A model generated the notes under the pieces. It did no database searches and had not been told where the DNA came from. It saw only the letters and a program-made list of their open reading frames with translations. Below, piece by piece: positions 51,044-61,000 of a DNA stretch of 64,000 nucleotides. Each line of letters begins with the position of its first letter. Positions within the stretch are counted from its first letter, which is position 1. The DNA is from Phaeodactylibacter xiamenensis (GTDB lineage Bacteria > Bacteroidota > Bacteroidia > Chitinophagales > Saprospiraceae): NCBI RefSeq assembly GCF_000759025.1, contig NZ_JPOS01000033.1, positions 1 to 64,000 of the forward strand. Direction: 5' to 3'. The position numbers and the translations under genes are program-made.

Positions 51044-54039
51044 TGAACCGTACCACTATTCTTTCCTTTGTCTCACTTTTATTCGCTAACCTGGCGTGGA
51101 GCCAGACAGAGACCGGAACCTATCTGTACCGGCAGCATCAACATGGCGATTATACGCTCAATTACCGGGTGCTTTATCCGGAAGGGTTTGATGACCATCA
51201 ACGCTACCCAATCGTCTTATTCCTGCACGGACGGGGCGAAAGCGGCGATGATAACGAAAAGCAGCTCGTGCACGGCAGTTCGTTGTTTTTAGAAGCACAA
51301 ACGGAGTATCCGGCTATTGTGATTTTTCCGCAATGCCCAACCTCTGATTATTGGTCGAATATCGATCGTATTGAAAAAGATGGCGGCGGATTGCAATTCA
51401 AATTCCCCTCTGACCGGCCTGCCAATCCCGCACTGTCAGCAGTAATGGACTTGGTAGACCAGGAATTGAAAAAGCCGTATGTAGATGAAAACCGCCTATA
51501 CGTCACGGGGTTTTCCATGGGCGGTATGGGCACATGGGAGCTCCTGTGGCGGATGCCTGAGAAGATCGCCGCAGCAGCGCCCATTTGCGGGGGCGGCCCA
51601 CCGGAAATGGCGCACAAGATGACTGAGGTGCCCATCTGGGCGTTTCATGGTTTGAAAGACGATGTCGTGCAGCCCCGCTTTTCCATTAATATGGTGCGGG
51701 CGGTGCAGCGCGAAGGCGGGTTAGCCAAAATCACCCTGTTTCCGGACGCTAACCACAATTCCTGGGACCCCACTTTTGCCGATCCGGACTACTTGCCCTG
51801 GCTCTTTTCAAAGTATAAGGGGGAGCCTTATTCTTTGTTGGTAGACTCCCTGCTTTCCATCATGACACTGGAAGAAAAGATTGGACAGCTCAACCTCGTC
51901 ACACAAGGTGGAGCCGTAACCGGAGCGGTCATCAGCAGCGATGTAGAGCAAAAGATCAAAGACGGAAACGTGGGCGGCATCTTCGGCTCGCGCAGCGCTA
52001 AAAAGATGCGGGATATTCAGCAGATTGCCGTAGAGCAAAGCCGCCTGGGCATCCCCCTGCTGACGGCAATGGATGTCATTCATGGGCATCAGACTATCTT
52101 CCCAATCCCAATCGGTATGTCCTGCACCTGGGATCCTGATCTGCTGCAGCAAGTGGCCCGTACAGCAGCCCGGGAAGCCACGGCCGATGGTGTGATGTGG
52201 AACTTCTCGCCTATGGTGGACATTGCCCGCGACCCACGTTGGGGGCGGGTGGCGGAGAGTGCCGGAGAAGACCCATTCCTGGGAGCGCGGATCGCCGAAG
52301 CCATGGTGCGCGGCTACCAAATGAATGACCTCACTGACCCGACCACTGTCATGGCTTGCGTAAAGCACTTTGCGGCTTATGGTGCCTCAGAGGGGGGCCG
52401 GGACTACAATACCGTAGACATGAGCCGGGTGCGCCTGCACAATGAGTACCTGCCGCCTTACAAAGCGGCCGTGGATGCTGGTGTGGGCTCCATCATGACC
52501 TCTTTTAACGTCATCGATTATGTGCCCGCTACGGCTAATGAATACCTGTTCCAGACCATCCTGCGGGACCAATGGGGCTTCGATGGGTTCGTAGTGACCG
52601 ACTACACGACCATCAACGAATTGATCGAACATGGCATGGGCGACTTACAGAAGGTCTCCGCTTTGTCGCTCAAGGCTGGTGTCGATATGGATATGGTAGG
52701 GGAAGGCTATGTAACCACGTTGAAAAAATCCCTGGAAGAGGGGCTGATTACGGAAGCGCAGATTGACCTGGCTTGCCAGCGTATTTTGATTGCCAAAGAG
52801 CGGCTGGGCCTGTTTGATGACCCTTACCGTTACTTCGATGAAACCCGGGCGCCTAAGGAAATCCTTTCGGAAAAGAACCGCCGTTTTTCACGCGAAGTGG
52901 CAGGTCAGTCGGCAGTACTATTGAAAAATGAAGGTGGTGTGCTGCCGCTGGACAAATCGGCGAATATCGCACTGATCGGCCCACTGGCGGACAACCAAAC
53001 CAATATGCTGGGTACCTGGAGTGTATCCGGAGATTATAAAAAGTCGATCACCGTACGTCAGGGGCTGGAAGCACAGCTTGGAGCAAACGGAAGCATCCGC
53101 TACGCCAAAGGAGCCAATATTTCTGATGATAGCACCTTCGCCAAACGGGTAAATGCTTTTAATCCGCAGATTGTCATTGACGAGCGCTCACCAGAAACCA
53201 TGATTGCGGAGGCGGTCGATATCGTTAATCAGTCGGATGTGATTGTAGCAGTAATGGGGGAGGCTGCCGATATGAGCGGAGAGTCTTCAAGCATGGCTTT
53301 CATCGGGTTGCAACCCGCTCAGGAACGACTGCTGAAGGCCCTCAAGGCAACCGGTAAGCCCATTGTGCTGGTGCTATTCAACGGCCGGCCGATGACCTTA
53401 ACTTGGGAAGATGAAAACATGGACGCCATACTCGACGTCTGGCACCCAGGCACCGAAGCGGGCAATGCGGTGGCGGACCTGCTGTTCGGCGAGGTGAACC
53501 CTTCCGGGAAATTAACTACTTCCTTCCCTGTATCTGTGGGGCAAATCCCCGTTTACCACAGCATGCTGAATACTGGGCGCCCCTACGTGAAAGGAGGCCG
53601 CCGGAAGTTCCTGTCCAATTATCTGGACATCCCCAACGAGCCGCTTTATCCCTTCGGCTACGGGCTGAGCTATACCCAATTCGAGTATGGAACGCCTGTT
53701 ATTTCCAGAACAGAAATGGAAAAAGGCGGGAAAGTGACGGTTAGCGTAAGCGTAAAAAATACAGGTGAACGCGAAGGGCAGGAGGTCGTACAGTTGTACA
53801 TCCGCGATGTGGTAGGCAGCATCAGCCGACCGGTCAAAGAACTGAAGGGCTTCGAAAAAATCTTGCTGAAGCCCGGAGAGGAAAAAACGGTCCGTTTTGC
53901 CATCGATGAATCTTTGCTGGAATTTTGGACCCCCGAGAACGGATGGGCGGCGGAGCCCGGCGAGTTTCAGGTGTTTGTGGGTCCGAATTCCCGGGATGTG
54001 CAGATGCTATCCTTTGAGTATGCCAAAACAAAACGATGA
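51043..54039 (+). CDS. Fusion of an alpha/beta-hydrolase esterase and a GH3 beta-glucosidase
   Basis: A 998-residue exported enzyme (signal to SLLFANLAWS, cut before QTETG). Residues 25-258 are an esterase-type alpha/beta hydrolase: PIVLFLHGRGESGDD, nucleophile S158 in YVTGFSMGGMGTWEL, acid D206/D207 in FHGLKDDVVQP, and H238 in DANHNSWDP. Residues 265-998 are a full GH3 enzyme: the TIM-like domain with KHFAAYGASEGGRDYN, nucleophile D520 in FDGFVVTDYTTINELI, the second domain with VMGEAADMSGESS, and a C-terminal fibronectin-like domain (VKNTGEREGQEVVQLYIRDV). GH3 members in beta-1,2-glucan loci hydrolyse sophorose-type oligosaccharides. The attached esterase suggests substituted substrate. ATG overlaps the previous stop by one base, and the next gene overlaps by four. 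Confidence 0.92.
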   Translation: MNRTTILSFVSLLFANLAWSQTETGTYLYRQHQHGDYTLNYRVLYPEGFDDHQRYPIVLFLHGRGESGDDNEKQLVHGSSLFLEAQTEYPAIVIFPQCPTSDYWSNIDRIEKDGGGLQFKFPSDRPANPALSAVMDLVDQELKKPYVDENRLYVTGFSMGGMGTWELLWRMPEKIAAAAPICGGGPPEMAHKMTEVPIWAFHGLKDDVVQPRFSINMVRAVQREGGLAKITLFPDANHNSWDPTFADPDYLPWLFSKYKGEPYSLLVDSLLSIMTLEEKIGQLNLVTQGGAVTGAVISSDVEQKIKDGNVGGIFGSRSAKKMRDIQQIAVEQSRLGIPLLTAMDVIHGHQTIFPIPIGMSCTWDPDLLQQVARTAAREATADGVMWNFSPMVDIARDPRWGRVAESAGEDPFLGARIAEAMVRGYQMNDLTDPTTVMACVKHFAAYGASEGGRDYNTVDMSRVRLHNEYLPPYKAAVDAGVGSIMTSFNVIDYVPATANEYLFQTILRDQWGFDGFVVTDYTTINELIEHGMGDLQKVSALSLKAGVDMDMVGEGYVTTLKKSLEEGLITEAQIDLACQRILIAKERLGLFDDPYRYFDETRAPKEILSEKNRRFSREVAGQSAVLLKNEGGVLPLDKSANIALIGPLADNQTNMLGTWSVSGDYKKSITVRQGLEAQLGANGSIRYAKGANISDDSTFAKRVNAFNPQIVIDERSPETMIAEAVDIVNQSDVIVAVMGEAADMSGESSSMAFIGLQPAQERLLKALKATGKPIVLVLFNGRPMTLTWEDENMDAILDVWHPGTEAGNAVADLLFGEVNPSGKLTTSFPVSVGQIPVYHSMLNTGRPYVKGGRRKFLSNYLDIPNEPLYPFGYGLSYTQFEYGTPVISRTEMEKGGKVTVSVSVKNTGEREGQEVVQLYIRDVVGSISRPVKELKGFEKILLKPGEEKTVRFAIDESLLEFWTPENGWAAEPGEFQVFVGPNSRDVQMLSFEYAKTKR

Positions 54040-55883
54040 TGAATAAGCCAATTTTTCGCTGGCAGGTATACCTGCTGCTGCTCTTTCTTTTAGGCAGCTG
54101 CATGGAGCCTGTCGGCAAAGCGCAGGAAAGCACTACGGACCTGGCTACAGAACGCAATTACAAAACCTACTGCAATCCGATAGACATCGACTACTCCTAC
54201 ATGTCGCACTACCGGGCCCGGAACAATGTCTCCTATCGTTCCGGGGCAGACCCGGCGGTGGTTAATTTCAAGGGGAAATACTACCTCTTCGTCACCCGCT
54301 CCCATGGCTATTGGGTTTCTGACGATATGAGCAACTGGAAATTTATCCGCCCGCAGAGCTGGTATTTTAATGGTTGCAACGCTCCGGCGGCAGCCGTCAA
54401 GGATGGCAAAATCATCCTACTGGGAGACCCCTCCGGCCGGGGTGCGGTGATTGAGACGGATAATCCCGAGCTGGGAGACTGGACAACCAACTTCGCCGTC
54501 ATCAACGTACCGAGGGGCGTACAGGATCCCAACCTGTTTGTAGACGACGACGGGCGGGTCTATTTGTACGAAGAGTCCTCCAACAAGTGGCCTATCCACG
54601 GTATTGAGCTGGATCCCAACAACTGGTACGTACCCATTGGCGAGCAGGTGGATCTGTTCAATCTGAACCCGGAAAAGCACGGCTGGGAGCGCTTCGGGCA
54701 AGACCATAAATCAGACCTGAAGCCTTTCATCGAGGGCCCCTGGATGATGAAGCACGGCGATACGTACTACCTTGAGTACGGTGCCCCCGGAACGCAGTGG
54801 AACGTCTACGCGGATGGCGTGTACACCAGCAAATCCCCGCTGGGCCCCTTCGAATATGCGCCTTATAACCCCATTTCGTACAAGCCGGGAGGGTTTTTGA
54901 AAGGCTCCGGCCACGGCAGCACGGTGCAGGACAATAACGGCAACTACTGGCACTTTGCCACTATGGCGATTTCAGTCAACTTCAAGTTTGAGCGCCGCAT
55001 CGGCATGTACCCGGCAGGCTTTGACGAGGACGGGCAGATGTACGTCAATACCGCATACGGCGATTACCCGCACTATCTGCCGGATACGGAGGTGGAGAAT
55101 CACAAAAACCGCTTTACGGGCTGGATGCTGCTGTCTTTTGGCAAGCCGGTCACCACCAACTCCAAGCTGGTGGAGTCGGATGTGAATGTGGTGGACGAAA
55201 GCGGAGACGGCTATATGCTCGGGCAGATCACAGATTTTGGCATTGAGCAGATCAACGATGAAGAAATCCGTTCCTACTGGGTGTCGGTAGCGAACCACGA
55301 TTCCATTTATGTGCAGGTAGACCTGAAAGAAGTAATGGACGTGAAAGCCATTCAAATCAACTTCCAGGATTTCAAAAGTGAGATTTTCGGCCGGCCGGAT
55401 ACTTTGAAGCAGCAATTCGTCATCAGCGCTTCCCTGGACGGCGAGCAGTGGGAAGTGATTGCCGATTACTCGGACAACCAACGCGACATGCCGCACGGCT
55501 ACATTGAGCTGCCGGAGGCGGTGGAAGCCCGTTATATCAAATACGATCACGTGCACTGCAGCACCAAAAACTTGGCGATCTCAGAGTTCAGGGTGTTTGG
55601 CAATGGAAAGGAAGCCTTACCTGCTGCGCCGGCTGACTTCAAAGTAGAACGGCAGGAAGACCGCCGCAACGCCCTGCTTTCCTGGACGCCGGATCCCGAA
55701 GCGACAGGGCACGTCATCTACTGGGGCATTGCCGAGGATAAACTCAACTTGTCGGCACAGATGTACGATCAGGCATCATACGAACTGCGGGCGCTGAATA
55801 CGGACCAAGGCTACTATTATCAGGTGGAAGCCTTTAATGAAAATGGCATTTCAGGACGCAGTGGAATTGTTTATACAGATTGA
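54036..55883 (+). CDS. GH43-like propeller lipoprotein with F5/8 type C and fibronectin III domains
   Basis: A 615-residue lipoprotein (signal ends LLLFLLGSC, C22). A five-bladed-propeller domain (about 40-390) resembles GH43/GH117-like enzymes: SYRSGADPAVVNFKGKYYLF (D72 would be the general base), then VPRGVQDPNLFVDDDGRVYL, YLEYGAPGTQWNVYADGVYT, GSGHGSTVQDNNGNYWHFAT. A discoidin (F5/8 C, CBM32-like) domain (about 400-530) has RYIKYDHVHCSTKNLAISEF, followed by a fibronectin type III domain to the end. The linkage cleaved cannot be predicted; arabinose, galactose or a glycan side group are possible. Its start overlaps the GH3 stop by 4 bp, so it is cotranslated with the glucan enzymes. Confidence 0.83.
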   Translation: MMNKPIFRWQVYLLLLFLLGSCMEPVGKAQESTTDLATERNYKTYCNPIDIDYSYMSHYRARNNVSYRSGADPAVVNFKGKYYLFVTRSHGYWVSDDMSNWKFIRPQSWYFNGCNAPAAAVKDGKIILLGDPSGRGAVIETDNPELGDWTTNFAVINVPRGVQDPNLFVDDDGRVYLYEESSNKWPIHGIELDPNNWYVPIGEQVDLFNLNPEKHGWERFGQDHKSDLKPFIEGPWMMKHGDTYYLEYGAPGTQWNVYADGVYTSKSPLGPFEYAPYNPISYKPGGFLKGSGHGSTVQDNNGNYWHFATMAISVNFKFERRIGMYPAGFDEDGQMYVNTAYGDYPHYLPDTEVENHKNRFTGWMLLSFGKPVTTNSKLVESDVNVVDESGDGYMLGQITDFGIEQINDEEIRSYWVSVANHDSIYVQVDLKEVMDVKAIQINFQDFKSEIFGRPDTLKQQFVISASLDGEQWEVIADYSDNQRDMPHGYIELPEAVEARYIKYDHVHCSTKNLAISEFRVFGNGKEALPAAPADFKVERQEDRRNALLSWTPDPEATGHVIYWGIAEDKLNLSAQMYDQASYELRALNTDQGYYYQVEAFNENGISGRSGIVYTD

Positions 55884-56368
55884 AAAAATAAGTGCCTAAC
55901 GATTCTTCTTTTGCTGTACTACCTTTCGGTTTAACGCTTTAGATTTTCGTCTGCTGAAAAAAGAAAAGTTCCCCTGCTGGAAAATGGCGATAACAAATGG
56001 CTTGGCGATCCCAAATAGGTGTTTTGGCTTCTTGATCTTTGATTATGAGCTGGTTGAGGATTCCCTGCAGACAAGTAGGCCAGGAGCAGAATGTGTGCTA
56101 AAATGTTAGGTTTAGGGAAAAGATTAGAATTTATTCAGGCATTTTGGCAGGCAAAAAACTATTTAGTAACGGGCAGAGGTAGAAACCTGCGTGTTTAGCC
56201 CTCCTTCTTGTTTAAAAACAATTTTTATGTTAAATGTGTAGGGTGCTTTGCCAAATAAAATTTAGGCACAACGCTTCTTCGCCGACTTACAATTTATTGG
56301 TAGCTTAGTACTTTGGATTTCTATAGAGAACGATCAAGTACCAAATTATTTAAACTCACTCTTAGTTT
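55884..56368. other. Gene-free region upstream of susC
   Basis: 485 bp with no supported gene, no clear terminator after the preceding operon, and AT-rich sequence near the susC start. TTAGTACTTTGG at 56306-56317 is one base off the -7 consensus. A regulated promoter for the SusCD operon is expected here. Confidence 0.4.
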
Positions 56369-59300
56369 ATGAACAAGATTTTCAAAAACTCAGCTGTTGT
56401 GAGGGCTATTTTGCTAGGGATTGCCTTTAGCTTTACAGCCTTCACCTCTTTTGGGCAGAGAACGATTACCGGGACCGTGTTCTCGGCAGAGGAAAATGAA
56501 CCCCTCATAGGGGCAACGATTCAGATCAAAGGTGGCGTGACCGGGACGATTTCAGACGTTGACGGCGCCTACAGCATTCGGGCAACCGAAAGTGACACAC
56601 TCCTCTTCTCGTATGTTGGTTTTCTTCCACGGGAAGTATTAGTTGGGGCTCAAACCACTATAGACGTGGCTTTGGAAACCGACGCGGTTAATATGGAGGA
56701 AGTAGTCGTTATTGGCTACGGAACTCAACGGGAGCGCGATTTGATTTCTGCTATCTCTACCGTGGAGTCGGATGATATCGTGAAAACACCCACACCACAA
56801 GCGATGCAGTCATTGCAAGGAAGGGTTGCCGGCGTACAAATTGTAAGTAACGGTGCCCCCGGTGGTGCACCTACCGTCCGGGTACGTGGTATCGGTTCCT
56901 TTGAGGGTGCCGGAGCACCCTTGTTCGTTGTTGATGGCATGTTTGTAGATAACATCGACTTCCTTAATCCTTCGGATATCGAAACAATGTCAGTTTTAAA
57001 GGACGCGTCTTCTGCGGCGATCTATGGAGTCCGGGCAGGTAATGGAGTCGTGTTGATTACAACAAAGTCCGGCTCCTACAACCAGGCACCTCAGATTACA
57101 TATGACGGATATTACGGTATACAAAATCCACAGAACGTCATTCAGATGTCTAATGCTCAGCAGTTTGCACAGTATATCCAGGAGACGGGTTCAGCGGCAG
57201 ACCAAGGGTTTATTGACAACGCCATGCAGCGCTACGGAAGAAGTACTGTGGACCCCAACATCCCTGCGGTGAATACAGACTGGTATGACCTCATTATGAG
57301 CCCTGCCCCTATGCAGAGCCATAATGTGAGCTTTAGCGGAGGAACTAACCAAACAAAGTACTCCATTGGGCTCGGGTTTATTGATCAGGAAGGCTTATTG
57401 AATGAGACCCGCAACGAGTTCCAGCGGTTTAACATCAGAACACGGGTTGATGCCATATTGACCAATTGGCTTACCGTGGGAGGTAACATCAATGGAAGTC
57501 ATGCCACACGTTATGATGGCAGTAACGCGGCCTGGTTCAATGCCTATCATTCTGTGCCGATTCTTCCTAAGATCGATACGCTCAATACAGTTGCAACTGA
57601 TCCACAGCTGGCTAATGCACAACAATTAGGGTACAGAGGCTTACAGAATCCATTCTATTCCCTGATCTACAATGACAACCAGAACAAAATTATCAATGTG
57701 GTTGGTAATTTTTATGCTCAGGCGCAAATTATCCCCGAAAAGTTATCTTTCAAAACTCAATACAATTACAACTTTGGAAGTATCAACAACCGGTCGGTCA
57801 GCTTTGCCTTTAATGATGGGGTAACGGATCGTGTTTCCAGCCTCCGGAGAAGCCAGCAGACACGCTTCGACCAGGTTTGGGATAACTTCCTGACTTATAC
57901 CGACAATTTTGGGAAACACAATTTGCAGGTAACAGCTGGTCAGTCTTACCGAAGTGAATCTGTGGAAGGCCTGTTTGCTCGGGGTACGGAGCTCGACCCT
58001 AACCCTACCCGGGACAATGAGGAGCTTTGGTATCTGGATCGGGCCCTCAATTTTGAGCAGGATGGAATTGGTGATTTTGGCTCGAATTTGTTCTTCATGT
58101 CCTATTTTGGCCGGCTTTCCTACAATTTTGACGACAGATACCTGCTTTATGGTACATACAGAACCGATGGCAACAACAAATTCCAAACGAGGTGGAATGA
58201 TTTCGCTACGGTAGGAGCGGGTTGGATTGTATCCGGAGAATCGTTTTTTAACGTATCCGGGGTCGACTTTCTGAAGCTACGTGCCAGCTGGGGGCAATTG
58301 GGTAATGATGCCATCAGCCCTGCCGTCGGAACGCCAACCCTAAACCCGGGTAGATTGACTGTCTTCAACGGAGCACCAGTGGAAGGCCGGGTTTTTGACC
58401 CCACTTTCGACCTTATCGACCGTCCGGAAACTACAGTTGAAACCAACTTTGGAGTAGACGCACGGTTCTTCAATGAAAGACTGTCGGTTACTGCAGATTA
58501 CTTTATTCGTGATACCAGAAACCTGGCCATCTTTATTGAGCAGCCTTTGATTAGAGGTGCTGTGAGAAGGAGCCTCGGCGAGATTAGAAATGAAGGGCTT
58601 GAGGTTACAGCCAACTGGACAGGAGGCACCGGAGATTTCCGCTACAATATTGGGGGTAATTTTGCAACGCTCAACAACCAGGTGCTTAGCCTTGGCGGCG
58701 CAGATTTCCAGCAGACGGGAGGAGAGTTTCTGCAGCGCTCCATCGTAGGCGGTTCCTACCTGGCCTTCTTTGGATACGAGATCAATGGCGTGTTCCAGAG
58801 CCAGGCAGATATTGATAATAGCGGATATACAGAAGAGTTCCTGGCGAATGCCAATCTGGCTCCCGGAGACTTCTTCTTCAGGGATCAAAATGGAGACGGT
58901 GAGATCAATGATGAGGACCGGGTAGCGTTGGGCAGCTTCCTGCCTGATTTGACATTCGGAGCTAACTTAGGATTTTCCTGGAAAAACCTTGACTTCAGCA
59001 TGTTGTTACAGGGGCAGATGGGGCATCAAATCCTCAACCGTAAGCGGGGAGAAATTATTTTCACCAACGATACCAATATTGATGCCGAGTTGTTTAACAA
59101 TCTGTGGCGGGGCAATGGAACATCTGACCGCTATCCTTCCGCAGCCGGCCTGAGAAAAGGCTGGAACCAAAATAGTAGCGAGTATTACATTGAGGATGGA
59201 GACTTTTGGCGCATACAGAATATTCAGCTTGGCTACACTTTTGGCAATGAACGCTCCCCAAATGCCAATATGCCGACAATTCGGGTATATGCAACAGCTG

Positions 59301-59419
59301 AAAGACCACTTACTGTGTTTGATTATAATGGATTTAATCCGGAAGTACCTAACGGAATCGATCGTCAGGTCTATCCTGTAGCAGCAGTCTACACACTGGG
59401 ATTGAATGTGAAATTTTAA
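56369..59419 (+). CDS. SusC-family TonB-dependent outer-membrane transporter
   Basis: A 1016-residue SusC-type importer. Signal (AILLGIAFSFTAFTSFG, cut before QRTITG), an N-terminal carboxypeptidase-regulatory-like domain (31-105: GTVFSAEENEPLIGATIQIK), TonB box NMEEVVVIGYGTQRERDL, plug domain (PQAMQSLQGRVAGVQIVSNG, APGGAPTVRVRGIGS, YGVRAGNGVVLITTKSG) and a 22-strand barrel ending QVYPVAAVYTLGLNVKF. It moves oligosaccharides over the outer membrane, using energy from the TonB system, with the SusD lipoprotein 9 bp downstream as lid. The neighbouring operon suggests glucan oligosaccharides. Confidence 0.96.
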   Translation: MNKIFKNSAVVRAILLGIAFSFTAFTSFGQRTITGTVFSAEENEPLIGATIQIKGGVTGTISDVDGAYSIRATESDTLLFSYVGFLPREVLVGAQTTIDVALETDAVNMEEVVVIGYGTQRERDLISAISTVESDDIVKTPTPQAMQSLQGRVAGVQIVSNGAPGGAPTVRVRGIGSFEGAGAPLFVVDGMFVDNIDFLNPSDIETMSVLKDASSAAIYGVRAGNGVVLITTKSGSYNQAPQITYDGYYGIQNPQNVIQMSNAQQFAQYIQETGSAADQGFIDNAMQRYGRSTVDPNIPAVNTDWYDLIMSPAPMQSHNVSFSGGTNQTKYSIGLGFIDQEGLLNETRNEFQRFNIRTRVDAILTNWLTVGGNINGSHATRYDGSNAAWFNAYHSVPILPKIDTLNTVATDPQLANAQQLGYRGLQNPFYSLIYNDNQNKIINVVGNFYAQAQIIPEKLSFKTQYNYNFGSINNRSVSFAFNDGVTDRVSSLRRSQQTRFDQVWDNFLTYTDNFGKHNLQVTAGQSYRSESVEGLFARGTELDPNPTRDNEELWYLDRALNFEQDGIGDFGSNLFFMSYFGRLSYNFDDRYLLYGTYRTDGNNKFQTRWNDFATVGAGWIVSGESFFNVSGVDFLKLRASWGQLGNDAISPAVGTPTLNPGRLTVFNGAPVEGRVFDPTFDLIDRPETTVETNFGVDARFFNERLSVTADYFIRDTRNLAIFIEQPLIRGAVRRSLGEIRNEGLEVTANWTGGTGDFRYNIGGNFATLNNQVLSLGGADFQQTGGEFLQRSIVGGSYLAFFGYEINGVFQSQADIDNSGYTEEFLANANLAPGDFFFRDQNGDGEINDEDRVALGSFLPDLTFGANLGFSWKNLDFSMLLQGQMGHQILNRKRGEIIFTNDTNIDAELFNNLWRGNGTSDRYPSAAGLRKGWNQNSSEYYIEDGDFWRIQNIQLGYTFGNERSPNANMPTIRVYATAERPLTVFDYNGFNPEVPNGIDRQVYPVAAVYTLGLNVKF

Positions 59420-59428
59420 ATTTTTGAA

Positions 59429-60985
59429 ATGATGAAGACTATAAAAATATTATTTAGAGTTACAATAGTATTACTGCTTTCAGCGGTAATACTGCCCTCA
59501 TGCCAGGATATTGTTGACGAACCATTGCAAAATGTGCAACCTGCCGAGGGGGTAGACTACACAAGGTCTGAGGATATGGTTCTCCTCATTCAGGGCGCTT
59601 ATGGCGAATTTAACTTTCTGCAGTGGGAAACTTTCCCCCTGATAAGCGTCAGAGGAGATGATGTGAACGCCGCTGGCGACCAATTCCCGCTCATAGAAAC
59701 GGATGCGTTCCGCTACGATAGGAGCTTTTGGATGTACAATTCCGCCTGGCTCAACCTTTACGGAGATATTATCAACTCCAATGGTTTGATTGAGGGGGTC
59801 AACAGATTTAAGGAGAATGGAGCTGACGCTCAACTTGCAGATCAGTATATCGCGGAAATCCGTGTGATGAGAGCCTTTGCCTACCTGCAGGCCGCCCGTC
59901 TATGGGGCGATTTGTTCATCTTCGAGTCAAGCGATCCTACTACGCTGGTTGATATGGAAATAGCTGAGTTTGAAGAGGTCATGCAACATATTTCAGACCA
60001 GATGGATTTGGCGATTCCTGACTTGCCAGATGCCCGTCCAAACCAACGCACGGATATTCAAAATGGCATAACCAGATATGCAGCATTGGCCCTGAAAGCC
60101 TATGCCAACCTGGAATTGAAGAACTGGCAGGAAACGGTTAACGCAACCGATGAGATCATCAGTTCAGGGCTTTTTGAGTTGTATCCGGACTTTTATGACG
60201 CCTTTAATATTCCAGGCAAAAACAGCAACGAAAGCATTTTGGAACTGCAGTACTCAGATTTCGGGCAAAGCTCAGGTACCAATACCCGTTATCTGTGGAA
60301 CTTCTTCGGGCCTTCAAGCTACTCACCAGCCGTAGAAGGTATCGGTGGAGGCTGGGGCTTCTGGGAGCCTAATGAGAAGTTTATCAAGTTTATGCTTGAC
60401 CGGGGTGAAGAAACGCGCCTTATTGGCAGTGTGAACTTTACGCCTGACGGGATAGCAAGCCTTGAAAGCGATCCTCAATACAGCCCGCTACCTGATTTTA
60501 TTACCAATGTTTCACCTGATGGTGACATTTTCAACAATCACCCAAGGTATAACTTTCAAAGCGCAAAGCACTACATGCCTTCTAATCAGTATACCCCCGG
60601 AAGAACAACCTTTGGAGAAAACAACAATTTCCGGGTAATCCGGTATGCAGAGATATTGCTTATGCATGCTGAAGCACTGGTCTCCGGAGCATCAAGTAGT
60701 GTGATGAGTGCTGATGAGGCGGTCAATATGGTAAGAGAAAGAGCAGGAATGCCTACTTTGACTTCTGTAGACCTCGATGCTGTTTTGGATGAAAAGTATG
60801 CGGAATTGGCAATGGAATGGGGCCACCGGTTCTATGACCTGGTGCGGCATGACCGCATTGAGGAGCTCGACCATGAAATCAATGGTGAGCAGGTGAGCTA
60901 CCAGCGGGACGAGCGGTATTTACCGTACCCACTCTTACAGTTAGACCTGCTGCCGCAATTGAAGGACCACAACAACAATGAATAA
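59429..60985 (+). CDS. SusD-family surface glycan-binding lipoprotein
   Basis: A 518-residue SusD homologue. Lipoprotein signal (VTIVLLLSAVILPSC, then QDIVDEPL). The TPR-like scaffold is evident: YIAEIRVMRAFAYLQAARLW, GDLFIFES, RYAALALKAYANLELKNWQE, and C-terminal RYAEILLMHAEALV with LAMEWGHRFYDLVRHDRI, as in the RagB/SusD family. It covers the SusC barrel and binds the incoming oligosaccharide. It lies between susC (9 bp) and the LamG lipoprotein (15 bp), a standard operon order. Confidence 0.95.
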   Translation: MMKTIKILFRVTIVLLLSAVILPSCQDIVDEPLQNVQPAEGVDYTRSEDMVLLIQGAYGEFNFLQWETFPLISVRGDDVNAAGDQFPLIETDAFRYDRSFWMYNSAWLNLYGDIINSNGLIEGVNRFKENGADAQLADQYIAEIRVMRAFAYLQAARLWGDLFIFESSDPTTLVDMEIAEFEEVMQHISDQMDLAIPDLPDARPNQRTDIQNGITRYAALALKAYANLELKNWQETVNATDEIISSGLFELYPDFYDAFNIPGKNSNESILELQYSDFGQSSGTNTRYLWNFFGPSSYSPAVEGIGGGWGFWEPNEKFIKFMLDRGEETRLIGSVNFTPDGIASLESDPQYSPLPDFITNVSPDGDIFNNHPRYNFQSAKHYMPSNQYTPGRTTFGENNNFRVIRYAEILLMHAEALVSGASSSVMSADEAVNMVRERAGMPTLTSVDLDAVLDEKYAELAMEWGHRFYDLVRHDRIEELDHEINGEQVSYQRDERYLPYPLLQLDLLPQLKDHNNNE

Positions 60986-61000
60986 TTACAACAATTTGAT

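Noticed and set aside
56306-56317. susC promoter at TTAGTACTTTGG
   Set aside because: The -7 spacing is one base off and no TTG lies 17-23 bp upstream, so only mentioned in the region note.
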